Below, in pieces: positions 1 through 8,200 of a stretch of DNA of 64,000 bases. Every line of letters begins with the position of its first letter. Positions within the stretch are counted from its first letter, which is position 1. The notes beneath the pieces are model-generated. The model had not been told where the DNA came from. It did not search any database and worked only from the letters and a program-made list of their open reading frames with translations. Position numbers and translations under genes: made by a program. The DNA is from Lachnospiraceae bacterium (GTDB taxonomy: Bacteria; Bacillota; Clostridia; Lachnospirales; Lachnospiraceae): positions 1 through 64,000 of the forward strand of contig CAJTCY010000004.1 in NCBI GenBank assembly GCA_910575075.1. Direction: 5' to 3'.

Positions 1-62
1 CAAAAGTTAACTGGCATTTTAGGACAGGTGACGCCAGAATAAAACTTAAATCTTTATACCCC

Positions 63-100
63 AGTTTTACTACCGCCTCTTAAAAGGTGGTAGTAAAACT
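63..100. terminator. Long inverted repeat at the IS66 left end
   Basis: Positions 63-78 (AGTTTTACTACCGCCT) pair with 85-100 (AGGTGGTAGTAAAACT) as a 16-bp stem with one G-T pair and a 6-base loop. It stands before tnpA and may stop transcription entering from outside, as in many insertion sequences. No long T tract follows, so terminator function is inferred. Confidence 0.5.
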
Positions 101-128
101 AAATATCATCATGTCACCACACTAGGTT

Positions 129-539
129 ATGGCAGATACTCGCAAAGCCCGGGTTCCGATGGCGGAACAGATCAGGCTTATCAATGAATGCCGCTGTAGC
201 GGCATGACAGATGCTGACTGGTGCCGAGAGAACGACATTGCAGTAAGCACCTTTTACAACTGGGTCAGCCGGTGCCGGAAAGCGGCAGCGGATCAGATTC
301 CGGCTGCGGATTACGGTCATCTTGAGGTTCCTCGTCCGAAACAGGACGTGGTTCCCATTGACATTGTTCCGGATCACGTTTCAAAACAGCATACAGCATC
401 ACAGATGCAAAACTCGTGCCTTGACAATTCACATACGATTGAAATTGCTATGAAGCATATCATTGTCCGCATCAGTAATGATGCAGATCCTCTCCTGCTC
501 ACCAGGACATTCCGCATGCTAAAGGAGCTCTCATATTAG
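129..539 (+). CDS. tnpA: IS66 accessory protein TnpA
   Basis: This 136-residue protein matches the IS66 first-ORF family (TnpA, helix-turn-helix). Residues about 10-50 hold the typical helix-turn-helix segment with the motifs CRCSGMTDADWCREN and STFYNWVSRCR. The family is small, acts with TnpB, and is needed for transposition by an unknown mechanism. The frame is open throughout. Only a weak ribosome site precedes the ATG. It ends just where tnpB begins, which suggests translational coupling in the intact ancestor. It is the only undamaged gene of this element. Confidence 0.85.
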   Translation: MADTRKARVPMAEQIRLINECRCSGMTDADWCRENDIAVSTFYNWVSRCRKAAADQIPAADYGHLEVPRPKQDVVPIDIVPDHVSKQHTASQMQNSCLDNSHTIEIAMKHIIVRISNDADPLLLTRTFRMLKELSY

Positions 540-874
540 GTGACATCTCCGGACTTGAAAAGATATACATTGTCTGCGGCTATACCGGTATACGCAAGTC
601 CATTGACGGGCTTTGTGCTGTGACCTAGGATCAGCTTAAGATGGATCCCTCGTCCAGTGCCCTCTTCCTTTTCTGTGGAAGAAGACGGGACAGGATGAAA
701 GCTTTGTTCCGTGAATCGGACGGCTTCGTTCTGATCTACAAGCGGTTGTCTGTCCGCGGTGGCTATCAATGGCCAAGGAAGCAGTCGGAAGTTCACAATC
801 TTTCCTGGCGGGAGTTTGACTGGCTGATGTCCGGGATTGACATTGACCAGCCCAAAGCTCTCAAAGCAGAGTGA
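533..874 (+). pseudogene. tnpB: IS66 accessory protein TnpB, disrupted
   Basis: The frame reads ILGDISGLEKIYIVCGY at the start and RRDRMKALFRESDGF further on, the conserved IS66 Orf2 (TnpB) sequence. Two faults are visible. The expected ATG start is ATA at 533-535, and a TAG stop interrupts the frame at 626-628, where a sense codon is expected. The open part after the stop could begin at the ATG at 641 and give 77 residues, but this would lack the conserved N-terminal third. It overlaps the end of tnpA. TnpB normally works with TnpA and TnpC in transposition. I treat it as a pseudogene. Confidence 0.85.
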
Positions 875-979
875 AAAACCATCTGGATTCCAGCAGAAAT
901 CCTGCACAGAAAAATCCAAAAATCCCCTGTAGATTCGACATTTTTCAGAAGCCATTTTCTTTAGTAAATGACCTGTTTC

Positions 980-988
980 TGGTATAAT
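980..988 (+). promoter_or_regulatory. Possible extended -10 promoter before tnpC
   Basis: TGGTATAAT at 980-988 is an extended -10 element (TGn plus a perfect TATAAT) 29 bases upstream of the tnpC start. The -35 region is poor. Plausible internal promoter of the element. Confidence 0.4.
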
Positions 989-1016
989 AAAGGTATCAAA
1001 TCCGAGGAGAGAACCA

Positions 1017-2632
1017 ATGGCTTCCAGCGCAAAAGATATCCCGCTTCGAGAGCTGAAAGATACGATACCACAATTGAAAACAATGGTATCTGAACAGACT
1101 GGGCTGATCAAATCCCTCCGTCTTATGATTGACCAAAAGTCCAGTCATGAGAAAGCACTCCAGGAACAGGTTGACTATCTGACAAAAAAACTCTTTGGCA
1201 CATCCAGCGAAAGAAGGGCCGATGATATCCGGGGCAGCAGAATCTCTTCGATGAAGCGGAAGTGGGACAGGATCCGTCTTTGCTTTAAGAAAAGACTGTG
1301 TTCCGGGAACATGCCCGTAAAAAGAAGGCAGCCCATGAGGAACTCTTCAAAGGTCTAAAGGTTGAAAAAGTAGTGGTCCCGCTTCCGGAAAAAGAGCAGG
1401 TCTGTCCGGTATGTGGTACGCAGATGGTCCTGACCTGTGAGAAGTATGTCCGCCGGGAACTGGAATTCATTCCTGGCACATGCAGGGTGATCGAATACTA
1501 CAGCCAGAGTTACGGATGCCCATCCTGCAAGGAAGGACCCGGCGATACTAAAAAGCCTGTGATCATAAAGTCTCAGGTGCCAGATGCTCTGGCAGGGAAA
1601 GGTCCTGCCTCTGCTTCCACTGTCGCATGGACCATGTATCAAAAGTATGCCAACGGGCTTCCCTTATACCGGCAGGAGAAAAACTGGAAACAGTATGGGG
1701 CTCAGATTAGCCGTACCACTCTTGCCAACTGGACCATCTACTGTTCCCGGAATTATTTTCAGCCAATGTATGATTACTTCCACCGTGAGTTGCTCAAACG
1801 CAGCTTTGCAATGGCAGATGAAACCCGAGTTCAGGTATTGAACGAGGAAGGGCGCAGGGCTAAGACCCAGTCATTCATGTGGCTGTTCCGAAACGGCAAG
1901 GATGGGCTTCCCGCGATCATTCTGTATGGCTATTCCCCGGCCAGGGACAGCAGCCACGCAAGGGAGTTTCTGGAAGGCTACAGCGGATACCTGGAAACGG
2001 ATGGATATCAGGGGTACAACAATCTTCCGGGGATCAGCCGCTGCTCCTGTTGGGCGCACATCCGTCGATACTTTATCGATGCCGTTCTCAAAGGAAAACA
2101 GTATGACTACAGTCAGCCGGCGGTGCAGGGAGTCCAGTACTGTAACCGATTATTCGCTATTGAGGACTCCATTAACAAAAAGTATCCGGATGATTATGAA
2201 AAGCGGAAGCAGCTTCGTCTCGAGAAGGAAAAACCTGTTCTGGAAGCTTTCTGGTTGTGGCTCGATCATCAGAAGCCTGTATGGAACACCCGGATGGATA
2301 AAGCAGTAAACTATGTCCTTAACCGGCGTAATACAGCGGAGACCTATTTAGAGGATGGGCGCTGCAGTTTTACTAACAATCTCAGCGAAAATGCAATCCG
2401 CCCATTCGCAGTTGACCGTAAGAACTGGCTGTTCAGCCGTTCCGTTGATGGTGCGAACGCCAGCGCAGTCGTTTAGACAATGGTTGAAATGGTCAAGGCG
2501 CACGGATTGAATATTTACGGATATCTTAAATTCCTGCTGGAACATCGGCCATACAAAGATATGACCGATGAGCAGTTAGCCGATCTGGCACCTTGGAGTG
2601 AAAAACTCCAATCTATCAAAAATCGCATGTGA
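1017..2632 (+). pseudogene. tnpC: IS66 transposase TnpC, multiply disrupted
   Basis: This is the DDE transposase of IS66. The start at 1017 has a good ribosome site (GGAGAG), and an N-terminal coiled coil follows. The frame then shifts near 1230: up to there it follows 1017, afterwards GQQNLFDEAEV continues in another frame. A TAA at 1286-1288 and a TAG at 2474-2476 (in VVxTMVEM, where a Tyr codon is usual) break the second frame. The family end, SEKLQSIKNRM, is reached at 2632. Within the pieces one can still see the zinc-finger cysteines (CPVCGTQM, CPSC), the catalytic Asp of MADETRVQV, the Asp of LETDGYQGY and the Glu of NNLSENAIRP. With one frameshift and two stops the enzyme is almost certainly dead. 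Confidence 0.9.
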
Positions 2633-2641
2633 ATTATAGTG

Positions 2642-2674
2642 AATTACTCCAACTCGCAAAGGGCTGGAGTAATT
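2642..2674 (+). terminator. Hairpin after tnpC
   Basis: AATTACTCCA (2642-2651) pairs perfectly with TGGAGTAATT (2665-2674) around a 13-base loop and is followed by TTAAATTTT. It lies 10 bases after the end of tnpC, inside the element, and is a plausible terminator. Confidence 0.55.
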
Positions 2675-2757
2675 TTAAATTTTACCGCAGTATTATTTGG
2701 CGGTTACACTCAAAATACGGTGATTTACGATAATTTGTGGACCTCTCCTTAGAACGC

Positions 2758-2802
2758 AAAAAAAACCCTGAAAATGCCCATTCTATGGGATTTTCAGGGG
2801 TT
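2758..2802 (-). terminator. Rho-independent terminator of rpsB-tsf
   Basis: Read on the minus strand, an AACCCTGAAAAT-type arm pairs around CCCATAGAATGGG, closing a long stem that is followed by eight T. It lies about 25 bases after the tsf stop and is a textbook intrinsic terminator. It separates tsf from the IS66 element. Confidence 0.9.
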
Positions 2803-2826
2803 CGTAAATCAATTTCATTCAGAAGT

Positions 2827-3762
2827 TTACTGATTCATCTGCGCTGCAACCTCAGCCGCAAAGTCTTCCTGTTTCTTCTCAAGACCTTCGCCAGTTTCAA
2901 AGCGGACAAATCTTTTTACTGAAACTGTTCCGCCAACTTCTTTGGAAACTGCCTCCAAATATTTGCCAACTGTCTGCTTTCCGTCCTCAGCCTTAACATA
3001 TACCTGATCCACAAGGCAGATCTCTTTTAATTCTTTGTTGACACGTCCTTCAATCATTCCATTAATCACTTTTTCAGGCTTCTGTGATTCCTTCGGATCA
3101 TTCATAATCTGAGCAAGGAGAATTTCTTTCTCATGTGCAATATACTCTTCGCTGATCTCACCTCTGGAAACATATTTCGGAGAAAGCGCCGCAATCTGCA
3201 TTGCAATATTAGTAAGAGCTTCCTTTACCGTATCATTGACAACTGCAGTATCTGCTTCTACAATTACACCAATTCTTCCACCGCCGTGAATATAAGAAAC
3301 AACACATCCATTTTCAGCAACAACTTTTTCAAATCGTCTGATATTCAGATTCTCCCCAATTACTGCCACTTTTTCTACCAATGCATCCTTTACAGTTTTA
3401 CTTGCATCTTCATTCCATGCCTCAGCCATAAATGCATCCAGATCAGCCGCATCAGAGTTGACTGCCTGCGTTGCAACTGCCTCTACAAAAGTTTTAAAAG
3501 TATCATTCTTTGCTACGAAATCTGTCTCTGAATTCACCTCTACCACTGCTGCTGTTTTTTCGTCCTTCACCACTACAGTACAAAGCCCCTCTGCTGCAAT
3601 TCTTCCTGCTTTCTTTTCTGCTTTCGCCTGTCCATTCTTTCTTAAAAATTCTACTGCTTCATCCATATTACCGTTTGTTTCATTTAAAGCCTTCTTGCAG
3701 TCCATCATTCCTGCACCGGTCATTTCTCTTAGTTCTTTTACCATTGCTGCTGTAATAGCCAT
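2827..3762 (-). CDS. tsf: Translation elongation factor Ts
   Basis: EF-Ts, 311 residues, catalyses GDP/GTP exchange on EF-Tu in the cytoplasm. The N-terminal UBA-like segment (residues 1-55) carries ELREMTGAGMMDCKKAL. The EF-Tu-contacting motif TDFVAKN is at residues 80-86, and the usual dimerisation-domain sequences follow. I chose the ATG at 3762 (MAITAAMVKEL) because GGAGGG lies just upstream; the longer frame to 3801 would add 13 unrelated residues. It follows rpsB at 136 bases, a gap holding a hairpin, and shares its promoter. The length is normal for Clostridia. Confidence 0.98.
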   Translation of the reverse strand: MAITAAMVKELREMTGAGMMDCKKALNETNGNMDEAVEFLRKNGQAKAEKKAGRIAAEGLCTVVVKDEKTAAVVEVNSETDFVAKNDTFKTFVEAVATQAVNSDAADLDAFMAEAWNEDASKTVKDALVEKVAVIGENLNIRRFEKVVAENGCVVSYIHGGGRIGVIVEADTAVVNDTVKEALTNIAMQIAALSPKYVSRGEISEEYIAHEKEILLAQIMNDPKESQKPEKVINGMIEGRVNKELKEICLVDQVYVKAEDGKQTVGKYLEAVSKEVGGTVSVKRFVRFETGEGLEKKQEDFAAEVAAQMNQ

Positions 3763-3823
3763 TTTTATTCCCTCCATACTATAATTACTTATTATCAACA
3801 TTATTCTGTTTTATACTTTAATT

Positions 3824-3849
3824 GAGGACAGGCAATATTGTCTGTCCTC
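3824..3849. other. Hairpin between rpsB and tsf
   Basis: GAGGACAG (3824-3831) and CTGTCCTC (3842-3849) form a stem that continues inward through CAATATTG, giving a nearly perfect 26-base palindrome. No T tract follows on the minus strand. It may tune the S2 to EF-Ts ratio by attenuation or processing; this is inference. Confidence 0.6.
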
Positions 3850-3898
3850 TCATATCACTATAAACTCAAACTAAAAAATCTGTTTCAATAAAATATAT

Positions 3899-4630
3899 TT
3901 ATTCTTCCGCTGCATCAGCAGTCTCTTCTGCTGCCTCTTCCTCAATTGTTCCCTGATTTGCCTCTACAACCGCATCTGCCATTTTAGAAACAATCAATTT
4001 TACAGCTCTGATGGCATCATCATTACCAGGAATTACATAGTCTAACTCTTCTGGGTCACAGTTCGTATCACAAATACCAATCAGAGGAATTCCCAGAGTA
4101 TGAGCCTCCTGTACACAAATCCTTTCCTTTTTAGGATCAACTACAAAAATTGCATCCGGAACTCTCGTCATCTCCTTGATTCCGCCAAGGTTCTTCTCTA
4201 ATTTTTCCCATTCCTTCTTCAATGCAATAACTTCCTTTTTAGGAAGAACATCAAATGTTCCGTCTTCTGCCATTGCTTCAATTGCTTTTAATCTGCCAAT
4301 ACGGCTCTGGATGGTCTTAAAGTTTGTCAGCATACCGCCTAACCATCTCTCGTTTACATAGAACATTCCACAACGATCTGCTTCTGCTTTGATAGCATCC
4401 TGTGCCTGTTTCTTTGTTCCCACAAAGAGAATCGTACCACCTTCTGCAACAATGTTTGCAACCGCCTTATAAGCTTCATCTACTTTTCCTACAGATTTCT
4501 GCAGGTCAATGATATAAATTCCATTTCTCTCTGTGTAGATGTACGGAGCCATTTTCGGGTTCCATCTTCTTGTCTGATGTCCAAAATGAACACCTGCTTC
4601 TAATAACTGTTTCATTGAAATAACGCCCAT
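3899..4630 (-). CDS. rpsB: 30S ribosomal protein S2
   Basis: S2, 243 residues, is part of the small ribosomal subunit and binds late in 30S assembly. Signature sequences are [20 protein letters not shown] near the N-terminus, [19 protein letters not shown] and [10 protein letters not shown] Glu/Ala-rich acidic tail ends the protein. The ATG at 4630 has GGAGG eight bases upstream. It is first in the rpsB-tsf transcription unit and lies after the fla/che operon on the same strand, as in Bacillus subtilis. A separate promoter stands in the 244-base gap. Confidence 0.98.
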   Translation of the reverse strand: MGVISMKQLLEAGVHFGHQTRRWNPKMAPYIYTERNGIYIIDLQKSVGKVDEAYKAVANIVAEGGTILFVGTKKQAQDAIKAEADRCGMFYVNERWLGGMLTNFKTIQSRIGRLKAIEAMAEDGTFDVLPKKEVIALKKEWEKLEKNLGGIKEMTRVPDAIFVVDPKKERICVQEAHTLGIPLIGICDTNCDPEELDYVIPGNDDAIRAVKLIVSKMADAVVEANQGTIEEEAAEETADAAEE

Positions 4631-4806
4631 GATTCTACCTCCATTTGGTTATAATCTTCCATATGCTTCTTCCCGAAAGACCACCGACAGGGCACCTGTC
4701 TTCCGATCTGCATATGTGTAATCTATCATCTGTTTTTAACGAAAATTCTTAACAGCAGCACTATTTCCTTCACTGCCGCATTCATTTTCATTAAAAACCA
4801 TGACAA

Positions 4807-4824
4807 ATTGTGCATCAGCACAAT
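4807..4824 (-). other. 5' leader hairpin of rpsB
   Basis: ATTGTGC-ATCA-GCACAAT is a perfect 7-bp stem with a 4-base loop, placed within the first bases of the rpsB transcript predicted from the promoter at 4834-4862. The remaining leader to 4631 also contains ACAGG/CCTGT. It could stabilise the mRNA or be part of S2 autoregulation; that is inference. Confidence 0.45.
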
Positions 4825-4833
4825 CTGTTACCT

Positions 4834-4862
4834 ATTTTAGCACAGAACTTTTTCACTTGCAA
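4834..4862 (-). promoter_or_regulatory. SigA promoter of rpsB-tsf
   Basis: On the minus strand TTGCAA (4857-4862) and TAAAAT (4834-4839) are separated by exactly 17 bases. It lies directly after the last gene of the fla/che operon and gives the ribosomal genes their own start of about 200 bases of leader. Confidence 0.75.
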
Positions 4863-4874
4863 GTCCTAACCCAT

Positions 4875-5504
4875 CTATTTTTGTAAAATTTGGATAATCT
4901 CATCCTCAGTGGCTCCCTTTGGGATCTCAAAAACTCCAACCCTTAAAGAATCATCTGCACCTTTCTTAGTCAAATAACTGTTAAATGCCTCTGCATCCTC
5001 AATTAAACCAGCCTCAAAAAGCTTACGACTGATAACATCTGAATATTCTCCCGTCTTAATTTCAATCTTAACTACTTCCTGCGTGCCTTCTGCTTTAGTC
5101 TGTGTACTTTCCTGAGACTGAACCCCATTTTCACTCTCAGATTTCTCATCTTCGGAAGGCTCTTCTTCAGAAGGACTGTTTTCTTTTTCATCAGGCTTGT
5201 CCCCCTGATTATTCTTCTGATCCTCCGCTTTATCATCTTTGGTACTATCATTCAATTTGCTGTTTTCCGATTCTTTCTCTTTGTCTTCCTTCGTATTGTT
5301 TATTGGATTCCGTACCTCTGAGGATTGTGCACCATCCGATTCCCCTGCCTCATCTTCCATAACCATACCAAGAAGTCTGGCACGTTCTATAATCTCTGCA
5401 TCGGTCAGAGTTTCTTTCTTATTTCCTGAGAGGGCAATTCCCATAATAATTGCGGTACATATAATTCCAATTCCCAATCCACGCAAATAGTATTTTAATT
5501 TCAT
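4875..5504 (-). CDS. Membrane-anchored protein with MltG/YceG-like LysM domain
   Basis: 209 residues. A short cytoplasmic start is followed by one membrane helix (about residues 8-26). A long acidic, low-complexity Ser/Glu/Asp/Lys linker (about 50-140) comes next, then a folded end (about 143-208) with VKIEIKTGEYSDVISRKL and a close ending FEIPKGATEDEIIQIL. This end resembles the LysM-like subdomain that precedes the catalytic part of MltG (endolytic transglycosylase). The catalytic domain of MltG is absent, so no lytic activity should be assumed. It is the last gene of the fla/che operon, three bases after the DUF6115 gene. A role at the cell wall is inference. Confidence 0.65.
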   Translation of the reverse strand: MKLKYYLRGLGIGIICTAIIMGIALSGNKKETLTDAEIIERARLLGMVMEDEAGESDGAQSSEVRNPINNTKEDKEKESENSKLNDSTKDDKAEDQKNNQGDKPDEKENSPSEEEPSEDEKSESENGVQSQESTQTKAEGTQEVVKIEIKTGEYSDVISRKLFEAGLIEDAEAFNSYLTKKGADDSLRVGVFEIPKGATEDEIIQILQK

Positions 5505-5507
5505 AAA

Positions 5508-6212
5508 CTATATTTCTTCCTCTCTGAATAATCCAATTACAAGCTTTACTTCCCCGACGCCTAATCCCAGCTCTTTGGCAATTTCTATGGCCGTCTTTCC
5601 TTCTCGGTATTTCTCCAATATCATTTGGTTATGATTCACCAGCGCCTCTTCATCCTGGGAAATCTCCTGCTCTTCCTGTGGAAATGCTTCCTCCTGATAT
5701 GTAACAGAAGGATCTGGTTCAGGAAGATGGGCTTCCTGAACCTTCTGAAGAATCTCATCCGATTCATCTACTGTTTTCTGTACATTTTCCTGCAGTTCTT
5801 CCAGGTGAATTGCAAGCTGCGCAAGATTGCCAGCATATTTTGTCAATTCTGAATGTTTATCATTCAGCATACTATATAAAAACATAACTTCATTGTGTGT
5901 CTTATTGATAGATTCCAGTACAGTATCTGAATATTCCGTAAGTACCCTCATCTTTTCATTCGTTTCTTTATCCAGAGCACGTTCTACAATTTCCATAGAT
6001 TTCTCAATAGAATGATCAATCACCTGATCTACCATATTGTTTACTTTCGTCTGTGCATCATTCAGATTGCGTTCCAGAATCTTTTTCATCTCGTCAGTAC
6101 TCAACTCAGCAATTTTATCAAGTTCCCGATTTGACAGCTTCTCTGTAATAAAAAAACTGGCAATCATCAGAACTATTCCAATGACTAATAAAACAATTTC
6201 TAACACACTCAT
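5508..6212 (-). CDS. DUF6115-type membrane coiled-coil protein
   Basis: 234 residues. A single N-terminal membrane helix (about residues 4-22) precedes a long predicted coiled coil (about 25-165). The C-terminal segment YREGKTAIEIAKELGLGVGEV looks like a small helix-turn-helix, the feature of the DUF6115 family found at the end of clostridial flagellar operons. The middle is acidic and rich in Gln. Function is unknown; the anchor plus coiled coil suggests a structural or scaffolding protein. It is eight bases downstream of the preceding small gene and three bases before the MltG-like gene, so translation is probably coupled. Confidence 0.7.
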   Translation of the reverse strand: MSVLEIVLLVIGIVLMIASFFITEKLSNRELDKIAELSTDEMKKILERNLNDAQTKVNNMVDQVIDHSIEKSMEIVERALDKETNEKMRVLTEYSDTVLESINKTHNEVMFLYSMLNDKHSELTKYAGNLAQLAIHLEELQENVQKTVDESDEILQKVQEAHLPEPDPSVTYQEEAFPQEEQEISQDEEALVNHNQMILEKYREGKTAIEIAKELGLGVGEVKLVIGLFREEEI

Positions 6213-6220
6213 TTTTGAAC

Positions 6221-6538
6221 CTATACCTTCATGTCAAATCCTCTTGCAGAAGCTTTGACATTCACCTTTCCGCTATTCTCTTCCTTTTTCTTTTTTTTCT
6301 TCGTCCGATGATCTTCATATTCATTGCTCCCTTTTTCACGGGCATCAAATTTTTTCTCTGGATTATCGGAATCATTCGCATGATTTACCTGATGCATATG
6401 TTGTATCGTCTCTTTTGCAAATTGTGACTGCACATTTTGCTGCTGCAGCATAGGTTTATTATCCTCATTTTGTTTCAAGGTACTCATATCCTGGCTTCTC
6501 TGTACTATTCCGCTGAACTCAACCGGCCTGATTGCCAT
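6221..6538 (-). CDS. Small hydrophilic protein of the flagellar operon, unknown function
   Basis: 105 residues, starting MAIRPVEFSGIVQRSQ. The ATG at 6538 follows GAGGAGTGAG; the longer frame to 6595 runs into fapA and lacks a ribosome site. The protein is polar, with no membrane segment and no signal peptide. It is rich in Gln and Asn in the middle and has a Lys-rich run near the end (KKKKKKEE), encoded by an A-rich tract with eight A in a row. I recognise no domain. Small proteins with this start are, from memory, seen at the same place in other Lachnospiraceae flagellar operons. Confidence 0.65.
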   Translation of the reverse strand: MAIRPVEFSGIVQRSQDMSTLKQNEDNKPMLQQQNVQSQFAKETIQHMHQVNHANDSDNPEKKFDAREKGSNEYEDHRTKKKKKKEENSGKVNVKASARGFDMKV

Positions 6539-6575
6539 ATTTCTCACTCCTCTTTTTTCGATATGTCCACAAATA

Positions 6576-8180
6576 CTACAAGGGACGTGCAACAATCTCT
6601 CCTTTTTCTTTCAAATACCTAGTAAAGGAACGCTCCTGTTTTATATTTAAACTCACATCCGAAATAGTAATATTCACTCCTGGATAAATAGTCCCTTTTA
6701 TTTTTACTTTGGCATTGGTAGCAATACGTATTCTTTCCTGCAGAGATTTCATTTCTTCCTTCTGTTTGGCAAGAAGCTGTTTCTTCTCACGGAAATTCTG
6801 CGCAATCTGCTGTACCTGCTTCATCCGCTCCGGGGTGATTTTTTCTTTCTTTTGCAGCTTCTCATTAAAGTTTACCAGAATCGGCTTCATTTTATCAATC
6901 TCTTTTACAGTATCAGCCACACTCTCCTGAAGTTTTCCATAGCGCTCTTTCACAGACGGCTGCACACCTACCTCGATATTCGTAATTGTTCCCATCTCCG
7001 AACCAATGGTCTGAGCCTCTATCACGTTTCCGGCACGGATAACACCGCCGCTCACAAAACCCTTTTTTCCGCTGACACGGATATCAGCGCCAGCAGACAC
7101 CTGGCTGTGCAGAATACATCCTGTCTCAATAAAACCACCAGAAACAACTGTTGCATTCTCGATGAATTTGGCGATCAAGCTGTCTTCAGCTTCCACTCTG
7201 CCCTTTCCCATGCCATTAATGCCTCGTTTTACGATAATCTGTCCGCCAGCTGATAAAAAGGCTGCTTCTACCACGCCTTCAATAATAATATCTCCCTTCG
7301 CCTTGACAGAAAAACCACTTTTTACATTTCCCTTAATTGACACATTGCCATCATAAACAATATTTCCTGTAGTATTATCCACATCTGCCGGCACTTCAAA
7401 TACATCGGCTACAAAAACCTTATGGTTAACCAGACTGGCATGACCTGTAACATTGGAATAAATCTCTGTCTTATCTTCTGACAAAGTAATATTATTACCA
7501 TATTCCAATTTCAGATTCTTTTCCTGCCTGCCATTTATAAACCCTCCATATACATCTTTTCCTGGTTTCCCAGGAACTGCCGGATGCAATTTTGCAAGCA
7601 TCTGCCCTTTTTCTACATGGCTAATGGTATTTAATTCCCGATAATCGACCGTTCCATCTTCGTTTCTCTTAGGTCTTAAATTATGATTGGTATTAAAAAA
7701 GTACTCGATCCAGGCGTCTGTTCCATTTACCGGCGGAGTTCCTTTAACAAGAATCAGATCTGTACAATATTGACGGTTTTTGAGGAATTTTTTAATTTCA
7801 TCCTGACGAATTCCTTCTTTGATATTATTGGAGGCAAAGCTTTTCATAATATCTTCTTCAGACAATAAGCTTCCTTTATCAGAAGGCGGATAGAAACGGC
7901 AGAATACCAACATTTTGTCTCCAGAAACGATAATTTCCATTTCTTCATTTTCCTGAAACCCTGTTCCCTCACCCACGTATACTTCTCTTGGTTCTTTTCC
8001 TTCGCAAATCAGAGCATCATTTAATTCTCTTAAGTTAAATCCAGAATAACCTTTCCGTTCCAAATATTGAAGAATTTCTTTAATCTCCGGCCGCTTTCCG
8101 CCATCCTCTGGTGGAAAAATCCGGAGAAACGCCCCCATTTCTCTGATATTTAATTTAAAATACCCATTTCTATTTGCCAT
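6576..8180 (-). CDS. fapA: FapA-family (DUF342) flagellar assembly protein A
   Basis: 534 residues of the FapA/DUF342 family. The N-terminal half has the family motif GTPPVNGTDAWIEYFF and the later HPAVPGKPGKDVYGG. A repeat-rich stretch then reads as a right-handed beta-helix (GNVSIKGNVKSGFSVKAKG, AGNVIEAQTIGS), with a coiled-coil segment from about 415 to 480 and a final small beta unit. The family is linked to flagella and cell polarity in some bacteria (FapA in Vibrio), but its biochemistry is not settled. I start at the ATG at 8180 after GAGGAGGG; a TTG at 8204 overlaps sigD and is less likely. It follows sigD by 20 bases. Confidence 0.85.
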   Translation of the reverse strand: MANRNGYFKLNIREMGAFLRIFPPEDGGKRPEIKEILQYLERKGYSGFNLRELNDALICEGKEPREVYVGEGTGFQENEEMEIIVSGDKMLVFCRFYPPSDKGSLLSEEDIMKSFASNNIKEGIRQDEIKKFLKNRQYCTDLILVKGTPPVNGTDAWIEYFFNTNHNLRPKRNEDGTVDYRELNTISHVEKGQMLAKLHPAVPGKPGKDVYGGFINGRQEKNLKLEYGNNITLSEDKTEIYSNVTGHASLVNHKVFVADVFEVPADVDNTTGNIVYDGNVSIKGNVKSGFSVKAKGDIIIEGVVEAAFLSAGGQIIVKRGINGMGKGRVEAEDSLIAKFIENATVVSGGFIETGCILHSQVSAGADIRVSGKKGFVSGGVIRAGNVIEAQTIGSEMGTITNIEVGVQPSVKERYGKLQESVADTVKEIDKMKPILVNFNEKLQKKEKITPERMKQVQQIAQNFREKKQLLAKQKEEMKSLQERIRIATNAKVKIKGTIYPGVNITISDVSLNIKQERSFTRYLKEKGEIVARPL

Positions 8181-8200
8181 GAAAGATTCCGTCCCTCCTC

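Larger units (their letters stand above)
6..2707 (+). mobile_element. IS66-family insertion sequence, degenerate
   Basis: The three-gene order tnpA-tnpB-tnpC on one strand is the hallmark of IS66. The left end appears to be GTTAACTGGC at position 6 and the right end GGCGGTTAC ending at 2707; read inward they are imperfect inverted repeats (GTTAAC against GTAACC, then partial matches). Directly outside, positions 1-5 read CAAAA and 2708-2715 read ACTCAAAA, which fits the 8-bp target duplication known for IS66, with the left copy cut by the window start. tnpA is open, but tnpB and tnpC are disrupted, so the copy is probably not self-mobile. It lies just beyond the tsf terminator and breaks no visible host gene. 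The exact ends are inferred; the family is certain. Confidence 0.85.

Noticed and set aside
28..47. Alternative IS66 left end at the GTGACGCC sequence
   Set aside because: It resembles the right end, but its outside bases do not match the right flank, whereas the end at position 6 is flanked by CAAAA as expected for a target duplication.
536..1111. 191-codon minus-strand frame inside IS66
   Set aside because: It is antisense to tnpB and the start of tnpC, and the plus-strand IS66 identity is clear.
3762..3801. Longer tsf start adding 13 residues
   Set aside because: The extra residues do not belong to EF-Ts and the ribosome site lies after this start, directly before the ATG at 3762.
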